Assembly: GCA_021323865.1 (NCBI GenBank) | Contig: JAJPKF010000006.1 | Span: forward strand, 28,833-92,832 | Direction: 5' to 3' | Length of the DNA: 64,000 nt | DNA from: Pseudomonadota bacterium | GTDB taxonomy: Bacteria > Chloroflexota > UBA5177 > JAJPKF01 | The notes under the pieces: generated by a model | The model's database searches: none | Seen by the model: the letters and a program-made list of their open reading frames with translations, nothing else | Told to the model about the DNA's origin: nothing | Part shown: positions 45,378 to 54,838 of the stretch, one piece after another | Position numbering within the stretch: position 1 is the stretch's first letter | How the letters are laid out: every line of letters begins with the position of its first letter | Translations under genes and position numbers: made by a program

Positions 45378-47768
45378 CTAGCTCGAGGTCTGCGGCGGGT
45401 TGTAGGTGATGCGGATCCGGAGCGGGCGCACCGAATACGGGCGCAGATTGGGCTGGGTGTGGAAGGCCGACCACATGGGAGTGGCGGTCTGATCGAAAGC
45501 GCTCATCGGCTGAAGGCCGAGGAGCTTCTCAATCGTCAGCAGCATGGAATTGTTGTCGTAGAGCCCCGAGTTGACCGTCGGGTGGGGTACCTGGGTATAG
45601 GGACTGATGATGAGGCACTCGGTGCGCTGGGCATTGACGTGATCGGCCGCGCCCTGTGCGTCGTCCTGGGTGATGAAGATGGCCGTGCTCGACCAGTAGG
45701 GGCTGTGACTAACGGCGTCGACGATCTTGCCCACCGCCTGATCATTGAGCGCCACATAGCTGGCGGGAGTGGGGAGCCGAGGGGCGGTGCTCTGAGTGTG
45801 GTCTCCGGGAAGGGCAATAATCTCGAGATTGGGAAGATCGTGGTTGGCCACGAATTGCTGGAACTCCGAGTCCCATTCGAGGAAGCGATCGCCATCGCTA
45901 TATCGCGGATCGTCGCCACGATAGTGGACGTCGGAGTGGCCGATCAGCGCCGGCACCGTCGGCCTCGGCGAGGATGGCGGAAGGCAGACGACCTTGCCCT
46001 TGTGCACGTGCGTCCGGAAGTAGTGATAGGCAAGGGGCCCGGGGCACTGCGAGGCATCGGAGGTATTGATCACGGTGTATCCCGGCTGGGTGTAGCGGAA
46101 GAACTCACCGTAATCGCGGTAGGTGATACCGGCTTGGGCGGCCCGATCCCAGAGATAGCCACCGGGCGAGAGATCGGCGGCGAGGACGCCCTGGGAATAG
46201 CCGTTGGGAATGCGGTGGCCGTAGGTCTCCGGCCACATCTTCATGTTGAAGTCGTCGTCATTGGCGGACATCGCCCAGTTGTGTCCGTCGGCGCTCGATT
46301 GCCCGTCGTCGTAGAAGTTGTCGAAGATGCCGAATCGCGCGGCCAGGTCGTGCAGGTTTGGCGTCACGGTAGCGGGATACTTCGTGAGGGAGCGATCGCC
46401 GTTGGCAATCCCGATATCGCCGAAGACCTGGTCGTAGGTCTGGTTCTCCTTGACGATGTAGATGACGTGCTGGATGGGGCTCGCCCCGGCCGCGAACGGG
46501 TCGCGCGAGGGCGAGGAGCTGGCTTCGCTCCCCGGATGCTTGATGTTGTCGTCGACCGCCACTCGACGGCTCAGCCGCTTCAGGTGCTTCAGATCGGGCA
46601 CGCCGAAGATCGAGAGCGTGCCGTTGACGGGGTTGTGATAGTGACCGTCGTTGAGGTCCCCGTTGGCGGTCGGGCCGTCGCCCTCGCCGTTGAGCACGAA
46701 GAGCTGGCGGCCGCTGGGGCCGAGTGTGGCCGAGGTGGGATATTCGGCCGTGGGAATCCACCCCAACACCTTGCCGTGCCGGCCCAGGGACCTGAGGCCA
46801 ATGACGGCGACCGCGTTGGCGCCGGCGCAGGCCACGTAGAGATACTTGCCGTTCGGCGAGACGGCCATCCCCTGCGGTGAGCTGCCCAGGAGGGCATGCG
46901 GAAACAAGCGGACCGAGATGCGATCAACGACGTGATTCGTCTGTGTGAAGATGATGGAAATCTTGTCCGCGTTGGTGTCGGCCACGTAGAGATATTGGTG
47001 CGGGCCTTCGACCATGAACGTTGGATGGGCCGAGACCAGGATTCGCGTATCGGTCAGCAGCGCTCGCGGGTCCATGACGGTCAGCCAGTGGGACGCCCAG
47101 TTGGAGACGTAGAGCCGGCGATCGTGGAAGCCGGCGACCACCGTATACGGCCGGCTGCCGGCGGGCAGAATCTTGATGACTTGATTCGTCCGCACATCGA
47201 TGACGGCAACGGACCGGGCATTCTCCTCGGCCACGAATAGCCGCTCGCCAACCAGGGCCATGCCGGCGGGAAAGGGGTTGGGCGTTGTCGGCGTCACCAA
47301 ACTGATGTCGGGCCCGGGAGTGAGCATCCCGTCGGAAGAGACGGAGTAGGTGTGCACGACGTTCTGCGCGCCGCCGGAGGCATAGGCCTCGGTACCTGTC
47401 CGGTTGAAGGCCAAGCCCACGAAGAGGCTCTCGGGGAAGGGGTACGGTATCGTCTGAATCACCTGGCTCGACGCCGTCGAGACGACCAGAATGTCTTGCT
47501 CGTACCGGCCGTCCTGGCTGACCAGCAGCTCTTTGCCATCTGGAGAGAGCACCGCGTTCAAAGGCAAGCCACCCAGCGGCATCTCGTGACCCGCCGGGGT
47601 GATTATGCGCCCGTCGACGAGGCGGTAGGCGTTGGCCGCGATGGGACCGGGTGTGTCACCGGCCGTGCTCGAGGCGGCAGTGGAGGTCGCCCTCCAGCTG
47701 CCGGCGAGAGCGAGGGCGCCCAGGATCGCGAGGATGAGCGCCAGCTTATTTCGGCGTTTCTCCGGCAT
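45378..47768 (-). CDS. YncE-type beta-propeller fused to a phosphoesterase
   Basis: A 796-residue exported protein. A signal/anchor helix is at residues ~8-25. Residues ~60-400 form a seven-bladed YncE-like propeller ('VLSPDGKELLVSQDGRYEQDILVV', 'SPNGKYLYVACAGANAVAVIGL'). From ~430 onwards comes an alkaline-phosphatase-superfamily phosphoesterase domain ('HVIYIVKENQTYDQVFGDIG', 'DGQSSADGHNWAMSAN', 'ITQDDAQGAADHVNAQRTECL'), whose catalytic Thr/Ser would be in ENQTYDQ. This fusion is known from Acidobacteria and other soil bacteria; substrate unestablished. Confidence 0.88.
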   Translation of the reverse strand: MPEKRRNKLALILAILGALALAGSWRATSTAASSTAGDTPGPIAANAYRLVDGRIITPAGHEMPLGGLPLNAVLSPDGKELLVSQDGRYEQDILVVSTASSQVIQTIPYPFPESLFVGLAFNRTGTEAYASGGAQNVVHTYSVSSDGMLTPGPDISLVTPTTPNPFPAGMALVGERLFVAEENARSVAVIDVRTNQVIKILPAGSRPYTVVAGFHDRRLYVSNWASHWLTVMDPRALLTDTRILVSAHPTFMVEGPHQYLYVADTNADKISIIFTQTNHVVDRISVRLFPHALLGSSPQGMAVSPNGKYLYVACAGANAVAVIGLRSLGRHGKVLGWIPTAEYPTSATLGPSGRQLFVLNGEGDGPTANGDLNDGHYHNPVNGTLSIFGVPDLKHLKRLSRRVAVDDNIKHPGSEASSSPSRDPFAAGASPIQHVIYIVKENQTYDQVFGDIGIANGDRSLTKYPATVTPNLHDLAARFGIFDNFYDDGQSSADGHNWAMSANDDDFNMKMWPETYGHRIPNGYSQGVLAADLSPGGYLWDRAAQAGITYRDYGEFFRYTQPGYTVINTSDASQCPGPLAYHYFRTHVHKGKVVCLPPSSPRPTVPALIGHSDVHYRGDDPRYSDGDRFLEWDSEFQQFVANHDLPNLEIIALPGDHTQSTAPRLPTPASYVALNDQAVGKIVDAVSHSPYWSSTAIFITQDDAQGAADHVNAQRTECLIISPYTQVPHPTVNSGLYDNNSMLLTIEKLLGLQPMSAFDQTATPMWSAFHTQPNLRPYSVRPLRIRITYNPPQTSS

Positions 47769-48110
47769 CGACGCCTCGCTGGCTAGGTGGATAGAATTCG
47801 TATCTCAGACGTATTTTCCCATCCATGGCAATCTCCGTGCCTTGCTGGACAGTCTGCTCTCAGTGGCTTCGGCAGGCCGTCAGAACGCTATGGTTAGACC
47901 GGCCATCGGCCTTGGGAGGGCGACAGGTGCGGCTACTCGATGGCCAACAGATCCGCGATGCCATCGGGCAGATGATCGATCCCCCGAGCTCTTTGACGAC
48001 GATGGCGATGAGCGGTGACCGCTCTGCGACCATGGTACGGGCCTGTTGCTCAGCGGGCCGCTCTGACCTGACCGTGGCCGGTGAGGCCACCACGAGAGGG
48101 TCGATCCTGG
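47769..48110. other. 342-bp region without a supported gene
   Basis: Between the phosphoesterase start (reverse) and the PHP gene (forward). A weakly open forward frame runs from 47825 but shows no fold or ribosome site. Promoters for the divergent genes presumably lie here; I could not pick them out. Confidence 0.4.
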
Positions 48111-49169
48111 ATGGACCTGCTCCGGAATCGAGAAATCGCCGAGCTGCTGGCTCGGGCAGCGGAGACGGCCGAGCGGGGCTCCGATAAGGCCAAAGCGCTC
48201 CGGCGCGCCTCCCGGCGGGCGCTTCTCTGGCCCGTCGAGATTGGGCAGCTCCGCAAGCAGCAGCGGTCTCTGACGGAGCTGAGCGGAGTCGGCCCGTGGC
48301 TGGCCAGGGTCATCGGCGAGTGGCTGGACCAGGACGTCGAGGTTCCCGAACCGCCGCCACTGCGGCGTGGGTTCCAGACCATCACGGAGGCCCGAGTGCG
48401 GGTGCAGTCGGTTGGGTCCCTTCCCATCCATGGCGATCTGCAGATGCACACGGTTCACAGCGACGGTCTCGTATCGACGGTCGAGATGGCCGAGGCAGCC
48501 GTGCAGATCGGTCATTCGTACATCGCCGTCACGGATCATGGCGTCGGCCTCCGCGTTGCCGGAGGCATGAGCGCGGAGTCCTTCGTGGCGCAGTGGGAGG
48601 AGATCGATCGCATCCATGAGGGAGGGCTCCTGAGCGATCCGGCCTTCCGCATCTTGAAATCGGCTGAGGCGAATCTCGATACGCACGGAGCACCGGATAT
48701 GGAACCGGCCATCCTGGCAAGCTGCGACATCGTCCTCGGGGCGTTCCATTCGCAGCTCCGGCGCACGGAAGAGCAGACCAGCCGCTATATGGCGGCGATC
48801 AGGGGAGGCTCGATCGACGTGCTGGCTCACCCCCGAGGCCGGATATACAACTTTCGTCTCGGTCTCGTCGCCCGTTGGGAGGAGGTGGCGAGGGAGGCTG
48901 CGCGCCGTCAGGTGGCGCTGGAGACTGACGCCTATATCGACCGGCAGGACCTGGACATGGCACTCCTACGGGTGGCGGCGGAGCAGGGCGCGTTCGTCTC
49001 CATCGGCAGTGATGCCCATCACCCTATCGATCTGCCCAGCATTGACGTGGGAATCGCGGCGGTCATGGGCGCGGGCGTGCCGCCGGAGCGAGTCCTCAAT
49101 TGCATGACCGCCGACCGCCTGATGGATTGGGTGCGTGAGGGACGCCGGCTTCGACGGTCGGTTCGCTAG
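48111..49169 (+). CDS. PHP-domain phosphoesterase (PolX C-terminal-like)
   Basis: 352 residues from ATG 48111. The N-terminal ~90 residues contain a helix-hairpin-helix ('LSGVGPWLARVIGEWLD'). The PHP domain has all main metal motifs: 'GDLQMHTVHSDG', 'TDHGVGL', 'LDTHGAPD', 'LGAFHS', 'VLAHPRG' and 'GSDAHHP'. The combination matches the C-terminal half of PolX-type proteins without the DNA-polymerase domain. PHP phosphoesterases hydrolyse DNA 3' ends or small phosphoesters. Its stop overlaps the end of the next, convergent gene by 4 bp. Confidence 0.85.
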   Translation: MDLLRNREIAELLARAAETAERGSDKAKALRRASRRALLWPVEIGQLRKQQRSLTELSGVGPWLARVIGEWLDQDVEVPEPPPLRRGFQTITEARVRVQSVGSLPIHGDLQMHTVHSDGLVSTVEMAEAAVQIGHSYIAVTDHGVGLRVAGGMSAESFVAQWEEIDRIHEGGLLSDPAFRILKSAEANLDTHGAPDMEPAILASCDIVLGAFHSQLRRTEEQTSRYMAAIRGGSIDVLAHPRGRIYNFRLGLVARWEEVAREAARRQVALETDAYIDRQDLDMALLRVAAEQGAFVSIGSDAHHPIDLPSIDVGIAAVMGAGVPPERVLNCMTADRLMDWVREGRRLRRSVR

Positions 49170-50125
49170 AGCTTGACCCAGGTTCCCAAGCCCATACTGA
49201 CGGCGGCATCGTAGACGAGGCGAGCGGCGGCCAGGTCTTCGACGGCGAGACCCGTGGACTTGTAGATGGTTAGGTCGTCTTCTGTCTGCCGCCCCGGCTT
49301 TCGGCCCAGGAGGACCTCGCCAAGCTCGGTGACCGATGCCGGGCTCAAACCCTGCAGCTCGGCGGCGCCGGCGGGCGGCTCATGTTCGGCTGCTCCCCGC
49401 CACTCGACGAACAGCCTGGCCTCGTCCAGGCCGGCGAGGTCGAGCTCGCGTTCGCTGCCCACCGAAACCACGTGCATGCCTGGCTGCAGGAGATCGGCGG
49501 GCACGGGAGGAGTCGACGCGTGGGTGCACAGGGCGAGAATGTCCGAGCCCGCGACTGCCTCTTCCAGCCGAGCATGGGCGACTGCCTTCGGATGGCGCGC
49601 CGCCAGATTAGCGGCTGCGGCCGGGTCTCGTCCCCAGATCCGAATCTCGGCGAGCCGACACACCTCGGACAGCAGCAGAAGATGCGAGCCGGCCTGAACG
49701 CCCGTGCCGACGATGGTGAGCACCGCGGCGTCGGATCGGGCCAGCAGCTTGACGGACAGGGCGCTCGCCCCGGCGGTGCGCATGGCCGTAATGTGTGTGC
49801 CGTCCAATAGGGAGAGCGGCGCCCCCGTGGGCTCGTCGAAGAGAAGAATCAGTGCCTGGTGTGACGGCAGCCCTCGGTCGTGGTTGCCGGAAAACAGGGA
49901 GACCGCCTTCATGCCGAGGCCGACTCCTTCGACAAAGGCGGGCATGGCGCCGAGGAGGCCATCCGCCGAGAAGGCCGCCGTTCGGGGCGGCACGCTGGCC
50001 TTGCCGTCGGAGTATGCCGCCAGCGCCTGCTCCAGGGCCGAGACCACGGGCAGCGGGCTCAACAGATGGGAAACCTCCTCAGCGCTGAGCACCAGGAGCC
50101 GGGCAGCCGCCGATCTCTCTACCAT
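49166..50125 (-). CDS. ornithine cyclodeaminase / mu-crystallin family protein
   Basis: 319 residues from ATG 50125, preceded by GAGGGAG; the longer upstream frame is not supported. The Rossmann core is 'VLTIVGTGVQAGSHLLLL' with 'AEIRIWGRDPAAAANLA'. The N-terminal half has 'SLLDGTHITAMRTAGASALSVKLLA', characteristic of the family. Members include ornithine cyclodeaminase, alanine dehydrogenase and ketimine reductases. Substrate cannot be assigned; no arginine or proline pathway gene is adjacent. Confidence 0.83.
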   Translation of the reverse strand: MVERSAAARLLVLSAEEVSHLLSPLPVVSALEQALAAYSDGKASVPPRTAAFSADGLLGAMPAFVEGVGLGMKAVSLFSGNHDRGLPSHQALILLFDEPTGAPLSLLDGTHITAMRTAGASALSVKLLARSDAAVLTIVGTGVQAGSHLLLLSEVCRLAEIRIWGRDPAAAANLAARHPKAVAHARLEEAVAGSDILALCTHASTPPVPADLLQPGMHVVSVGSERELDLAGLDEARLFVEWRGAAEHEPPAGAAELQGLSPASVTELGEVLLGRKPGRQTEDDLTIYKSTGLAVEDLAAARLVYDAAVSMGLGTWVKL

Positions 50126-50260
50126 CACTCCCTCAGGCGTCAGGTTCATCCCATGAGCCGCCCGTCTGACACTACATCGGCCTGGGCCATATCCCCGTGG
50201 CCGGAACCACCATGGCCACGCGCGATTAGGATAGGGTCGCATCAAAGGGAGCAGTGATAC

Positions 50261-51790
50261 GTGTTACTGGCGGATCTGGTCGACGCGTCGCGGGCAATGG
50301 CCTCCGACCCGTCCCGGCGCGGCAAGAAGAAGGTGATGGCGGAGCTGCTTCGACATGTTCCGCCCTCGGAAATTGCGATCGCCGTGTCCTACCTCTCGGG
50401 GGCCCTTCGGCAGCGCCGGACGGGGGTTGGCTGGGCATCCCTGCGAAGCAGGCCGCCCGGGGCGGCGGAGGCATCGCTCAATCTCTTTGAAGTCGACGAG
50501 GCCTTCGCTCGCGCGGCATCGCTCAGTGGCGGTGGTTCTGCCGCCGAGCGTCGTGGCGTGATGGAAGGGCTCTTTTCCAGGGCGACGCAGGAGGAGCAGG
50601 ACTTTCTGGTGCGGCTGGTGTCCGGCGAGCTGAGGCAGGGTGCCCTGGCCGCACTGGTGGCCGAGGCGCTGGCGTTGGCGACCGACACCGACGTGGGACT
50701 GGTGCGCCGGGCGAGCATGCTCGCCGGAGGGCTGGGACCGGTCGCGGAGGCGCTGCTCATCGAGGGGCAGCAGGGACTCGACCGCTACCGGCTCCAGGTG
50801 GGCTCTCCCGTCCAGCCCATGCTGGCGCAGGCGGCAGGGTCACTGGAGGAGGCCATGGCGCGTCTGCCCGCGACCGCGGTGGAGTGGAAGCTCGACGGCA
50901 TCCGGATTCAGGTCCACCGGGCCGGCTCAGAGGTGAGTGTGTTCAGCCGATCGCTCGACCGGCTGACCCATCGCGTTCCGGAGATTGTGAACGCGGTGCT
51001 CTCACTGCCGAACGAGGCAGTCATTCTCGACGGTGAGGCAATCCGACTCGGGGACGCCGACCGCCCGCTGCCGTTCCAGGAGACGGGGCGGCGTGTTGCC
51101 ACCAGGGAAGATGTGCCGGCACTGACCAGCACGGCGCCTCTCAGCGCCTTCTTTTTCGACGTTCTTCATCTCGACGGCGAGGATTTGATCGACCGACCGG
51201 CCGAGGAGCGGTTCCGGATCCTGGAGGCCGCGTTGCCCGAGCGCTTCCTGGTTCCGCGCTTGATCCGGCCATCAGCCGAGTCGGCCGCCGAATTCAGTCG
51301 TGACGCCCTCGCCCGAGGGCATGAGGGAGTCATCGTCAAGGATCTGGCCGCGCCCTACGAGGCCGGCCGGCGGGGTGGCGCTTGGTTGAAGGTGAAGCCG
51401 CATCACACGCTGGATCTCGTGGTGCTTGCGGCGGAATGGGGACATGGCCGCCGGCAGGGATGGCTATCGAACCTCCACCTTGGCGCCCGCAATGCCGAGA
51501 CGGGTGAATTCGTGATGCTGGGGAAGACCTTCAAAGGGCTGACGGACGAGATGCTGACCCGGCAAACCAGTGCCCTGCTGGCCCTTCGTGAGTCCGACAA
51601 CGGATGGCTGGTGCGTGTGCGACCCGAGCTCGTTGTCGAAGTGGCATTCGACGGTGTGCAGCGAAGTCCCCGTTATCCGGGCGGCGTGGCGCTGCGCTTC
51701 GCCCGGGTGGTGCGCTATCGGGACGACAAGCGGAGCTGGGAAGCGGATACGATCGACACCGTGCGCCGCATCTTTTCATCCGGCCGCTGA
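50261..51790 (+). CDS. ATP-dependent DNA ligase (LigB type)
   Basis: A 509-residue ligase. The N-terminal domain (~1-185) is the archaeal/actinobacterial DNA-binding domain. The nucleotidyltransferase domain has motif I Lys210 ('VEWKLDGIRIQVHR'), motif III 'LSAFFFDVLHLDGEDL', motif IV 'GHEGVIVKD' and motif V 'AWLKVKP'. The OB-fold ends 'RSPRYPGGVALRFARVVRYRDDK'. It is a second, ATP-using ligase in addition to the presumed NAD-dependent LigA, which is not seen here. It lies 37 bp upstream of dnaA, an unusual neighbour. Confidence 0.93.
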   Translation: MLLADLVDASRAMASDPSRRGKKKVMAELLRHVPPSEIAIAVSYLSGALRQRRTGVGWASLRSRPPGAAEASLNLFEVDEAFARAASLSGGGSAAERRGVMEGLFSRATQEEQDFLVRLVSGELRQGALAALVAEALALATDTDVGLVRRASMLAGGLGPVAEALLIEGQQGLDRYRLQVGSPVQPMLAQAAGSLEEAMARLPATAVEWKLDGIRIQVHRAGSEVSVFSRSLDRLTHRVPEIVNAVLSLPNEAVILDGEAIRLGDADRPLPFQETGRRVATREDVPALTSTAPLSAFFFDVLHLDGEDLIDRPAEERFRILEAALPERFLVPRLIRPSAESAAEFSRDALARGHEGVIVKDLAAPYEAGRRGGAWLKVKPHHTLDLVVLAAEWGHGRRQGWLSNLHLGARNAETGEFVMLGKTFKGLTDEMLTRQTSALLALRESDNGWLVRVRPELVVEVAFDGVQRSPRYPGGVALRFARVVRYRDDKRSWEADTIDTVRRIFSSGR

Positions 51791-51827
51791 CAGCGTACCC
51801 TACTAATAGAGACCCGAAGGGTGGCGG

Positions 51828-53183
51828 ATGGTGGGAGCCGGGATGGACGCGCGTGAGGTGTGGCGCCAGACCTTGGCGCGCCTCGAATCGAGCATGAATC
51901 CCGCCAATTTCGACACCTGGCTTCGACCCACTCGTGTCATTGGCGAAGAGGATGGCGCCATCCTGATCGGCTGCCCGACCACCTATGTGAAGGAGTGGTT
52001 GGAGACGCGGCTCCTGCCCAGCATCAAGAAGTCGATGAACGAGGTGGGCGCCGCTCCGGTGGAGATCCGGTTCCGGGTGGCCGACACGTTCACGCCTCCC
52101 AGGCCGCGGACGCGCCTTCCGGGAGGGTCGGCGGCCGAGCTGGGCGGCGGGGGGAACGGATTCACGCAGCGGTACACCTTCGAGAACTTCGTGGTCGGGC
52201 CAAATAACCGGTTCGCACACGCGGCGGCCATGGCCGTCGCCGAGCGACCGGGGCAGGTCTACGTGCCGCTGTTCATCTATGGAGGCGTCGGCCTGGGCAA
52301 GACGCACCTCCTCTATGCCATCGGCAACCGCTGTCGCACCTACTTCCCCAATGCGCGAGTCTCGTACACGACCTACGAGCGGTTCATGAACGATCTCATC
52401 AAAGCCCTGCGAGAAGGGGCGACCGAAGCCTTTCGAGGGACCTATCGTTCCGTCGACATGCTGCTGGTGGACGACATCCAGTTCATCTCCGGGCAGGAGC
52501 AAGCGCAGGAAGAGTTCTTCCACACCTTCAATACGCTCCACGGAGCCGGCAAGCAGATCGTCATCACCGCGGACCGGCCACCCAAGATGATCGTGTCGTT
52601 GGAAGAACGCCTGCTATCTCGATTTGAGTGGGGACTTGTGGCCGACATTCAGCCCCCGGACCTGGAGACCCGGATCGCCATTCTGCGCAACAAGGCCGAG
52701 CGTCAACCGGTTCCGGTCCCACCCGATGTGATTCAGTTCATCGCCCGCCGGGTGCCCAGCAACATTCGAGAGCTGGAGGGCAGCTTCAACCGGGTGCTGG
52801 CGTACGCCACCATCAACGAAACCCACCTCAGCGTCGACCTGGCAAGTGCGGCGCTCGACAGCCTCGACGGCGGACGGCGGACCCAGCTAACGCCGACGAA
52901 GATCATCGAAGCGGTTGCCAAGCACTACGGCGTCAGTCTTGAAGAGCTGAGCGGCAAGGGTCGGGACAAGTCAATCGTGGTGCCTCGACAAGTGGCGATG
53001 TACATGGTGCGGGAAGAAACCAATTCCTCGCTCGAGCACATCGGGAAGCTGCTCGGAGGGCGAGACCACACCACCGTCATGCACGGATGCGAGCGCATCA
53101 CGTCGGCGGTTCAGGAGGACCACCAGCTCCGCAACGACGTGGTGGCCATCCGCACGGTTCTCTACGACTCCCTACCTCGCTGA
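51828..53183 (+). CDS. dnaA: chromosomal replication initiator DnaA
   Basis: A 451-residue DnaA with domain I ('REVWRQTLARLESSMNPANFDTWL'), Walker A 'YGGVGLGKTHLLYAIGN' (~151-160), Walker B 'MLLVDDIQFISGQEQAQEEFF', sensor 'LLSRFEWGL' and the domain-IV DNA-binding signature 'GGRDHTTVMHGCERI'. It melts the origin at DnaA boxes and loads helicase. ATG 51843 (GGGAG upstream) is an equally good start. dnaN, the usual next gene, is absent; a reverse-strand gene follows. Confidence 0.97.
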   Translation: MVGAGMDAREVWRQTLARLESSMNPANFDTWLRPTRVIGEEDGAILIGCPTTYVKEWLETRLLPSIKKSMNEVGAAPVEIRFRVADTFTPPRPRTRLPGGSAAELGGGGNGFTQRYTFENFVVGPNNRFAHAAAMAVAERPGQVYVPLFIYGGVGLGKTHLLYAIGNRCRTYFPNARVSYTTYERFMNDLIKALREGATEAFRGTYRSVDMLLVDDIQFISGQEQAQEEFFHTFNTLHGAGKQIVITADRPPKMIVSLEERLLSRFEWGLVADIQPPDLETRIAILRNKAERQPVPVPPDVIQFIARRVPSNIRELEGSFNRVLAYATINETHLSVDLASAALDSLDGGRRTQLTPTKIIEAVAKHYGVSLEELSGKGRDKSIVVPRQVAMYMVREETNSSLEHIGKLLGGRDHTTVMHGCERITSAVQEDHQLRNDVVAIRTVLYDSLPR

Positions 53184-53327
53184 GGCGGAAGAGGCCGGCC
53201 TCCGCGGCTAAGAGAAAGCTGGGGACAATAACGGCTATTCCGTGGATAGGTGGCCGTAAAGGAGGGGTTCTGTCCCCAGTCGACCGCGGTTATGTATATG
53301 CCGGCGCCGACATGTGATGAGGGAACG
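53184..53327. other. possible oriC: DnaA-box-like sites after dnaA
   Basis: The 144 bp after dnaA hold three sequences resembling DnaA boxes: TTGTCCCCA (reverse, 53220-53228), CTATCCACG (reverse, 53241-53249) and CTGTCCCCA (forward, 53270-53278). Each has two or three mismatches to TTATCCACA (one or two to the GC-rich TTGTCCACA). The outer two form a 9-bp inverted repeat, CTGGGGACA/TGTCCCCAG, 43 bp apart. The AT-rich stretch is small (GGTTATGTATATG, from 53288). Position next to dnaA is the main support; the sites are too degenerate to be sure. Confidence 0.35.
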
Positions 53328-54014
53328 TCAACTCTTACCCGGAATATAGCGGCGGAAGGCCCGCGACATCCAGTGCGAGTCCAAGGCGACCCAGACCCGC
53401 TTCTCTGCCGAGCGCCCGAGCCCTTTCCACGGCGCCAGGGCGCTCTCGACTTTGCCGGTGCTCACCGCGCGCAGGACTGTTACCTCGTGGCGTGCATCCG
53501 GAAACCGAAAGCGGCCAATGAGGGTGATCCGCCCCAGAGGAAGATTGTGTGTGTACAGGGCTTTGAGGATGAGAAAGCAGTCCGCCTTGGCCGAGTCGAC
53601 CTGAATGGTGGTCCCAAACGGGTTGGGGTTGGGGCGGAAGACGATGGTTTCGTCCCAGACGATGGGTGAGGTGTGAAACGGGGAAGGGCCGGTGGCGGGA
53701 GTGATCTCGACGCGTTCAAGCCGGTGTTTCCCGACGCCCGAGAGACCCAGAGCCGCATCGGCGAGCTGGTGTGTCTTTGACCTCACGATCCCCTCAGCCA
53801 AGGCCGGGACGATGGAGGTCGCCGTCGCTCCCGGCGTGGGGGTGGAGCGGCCGTGGTGATTCATGGCAAGGGGCGCGAACGCAAGGGTCACGGTCACCCC
53901 GATGGCGCAGCCGGCGGCAGCCGAGAGCAACATTGCTCGGGGACCAAAGCTGGGCCGCACCAACGGCGGCTCTGCTTCCTCGACAGGGGCATCTTCCACC
54001 GTAGTGCCGGTCAC
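53328..54014 (-). CDS. membrane-anchored protein, function unknown
   Basis: A 228-residue protein with an acidic N-terminus, one hydrophobic helix ('AMLLSAAAGCAIGVTVTLAFAPL') and a ~170-residue outer domain. The outer part has beta strands ('HRLERVEITPATGPSPF', 'ETIVFRPNPNPFGTTIQV') and a single Cys in 'ADCFLILKALY'. It has the look of a sensor or chaperone-like extracytoplasmic domain, but no family is recognised. Confidence 0.6.
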   Translation of the reverse strand: MTGTTVEDAPVEEAEPPLVRPSFGPRAMLLSAAAGCAIGVTVTLAFAPLAMNHHGRSTPTPGATATSIVPALAEGIVRSKTHQLADAALGLSGVGKHRLERVEITPATGPSPFHTSPIVWDETIVFRPNPNPFGTTIQVDSAKADCFLILKALYTHNLPLGRITLIGRFRFPDARHEVTVLRAVSTGKVESALAPWKGLGRSAEKRVWVALDSHWMSRAFRRYIPGKS

Positions 54015-54048
54015 AGTAGATTCTGCCAGCGTGCATCGGACAGTTCCA

Positions 54049-54054
54049 TAGAAT
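54049..54054 (+). promoter_or_regulatory. -10-like box just before the 54060 gene
   Basis: TAGAAT within CCATAGAATGA, ending 5 bp before GTG 54060. Transcription would begin at about the start codon. The identical 11-bp string precedes the methyltransferase gene at 11637. Confidence 0.35.
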
Positions 54055-54059
54055 GACCC

Positions 54060-54248
54060 GTGACGCGGATCGACCGATTCCGACTTTTCGCGGCGGGTCT
54101 CTTGGTCCTGCTCGGCGCCATCGTTCTAGTACGTGCCGTGTTTGCGGCCGCCGTGCCGGTGGTCATATTGGGCGGCGTCATGCTGGCGCTGGGCCTGTAC
54201 CGGCTGAACCAGTTCTGGCGCTATCGGTCAGCCGTGGACGGGAGGTAA
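54060..54248 (+). CDS. small two-helix membrane protein
   Basis: 62 residues, GTG start, two hydrophobic segments ('LFAAGLLVLLGAIVLVRAVF' and 'AVPVVILGGVMLALGLYRL') and a basic C-terminus. Twelve bp before the UspA-type gene, so probably in one operon with it. A leaderless start is likely because a -10-like box lies directly upstream. Confidence 0.55.
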   Translation: MTRIDRFRLFAAGLLVLLGAIVLVRAVFAAAVPVVILGGVMLALGLYRLNQFWRYRSAVDGR

Positions 54249-54260
54249 GCCCTGGTCGGA

Positions 54261-54838
54261 GTGGCCGTGACGCTCAGCCCGGTTGGGATCGTTCTGGGCG
54301 CGGCCTACGTGGTCATCATCAGCTCGATCCTCTGGTGGATGCTGCACATACCGGAGGCGGGCGGGACGGAGCAGAAGGTGGCTCGTGCCGTCCGGGAAGC
54401 GGCCCAATTTGCACGCATCCTGGTTCCGGTTCAGGGTGGCGCGTTGTCGGACAAGATGGTGGTCTTCGGCTGTCAGATGGCCAAATACCGCCACGCTGAG
54501 CTGACGCTGCTGTATGTCGTCGAGGTACCGCTCACATTGCCGAGTCATGCCTCCATGCCGGAAGACGAGCGCCGGGCTCAGGAGGCCTTTACGCGGGCCA
54601 CACGCATAGCCGACCGCTACGGCGTGCGTATTCGAACCGAGATATTCAAGACTCGCCAGGCCGGGCCGGGCATCGTGCAGACGGTGCGAAACGGCCGGTA
54701 CGACGTGGTGTTGATGGGCGATATCCCCAAGCGCTCCAGGGGCGGCACCGAGTTCGCACGGACCGTGGAGTATGTCTTCGAGCACTCCCAGGCAGAGGTG
54801 CTGATCTACCGACCGGCTCCTGAGACGGGCGCAGTCGC

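Noticed and set aside
45459..46880. A 473-codon forward frame
   Set aside because: Antisense to the YncE/phosphoesterase gene, which has clear domain motifs; the forward frame has none.
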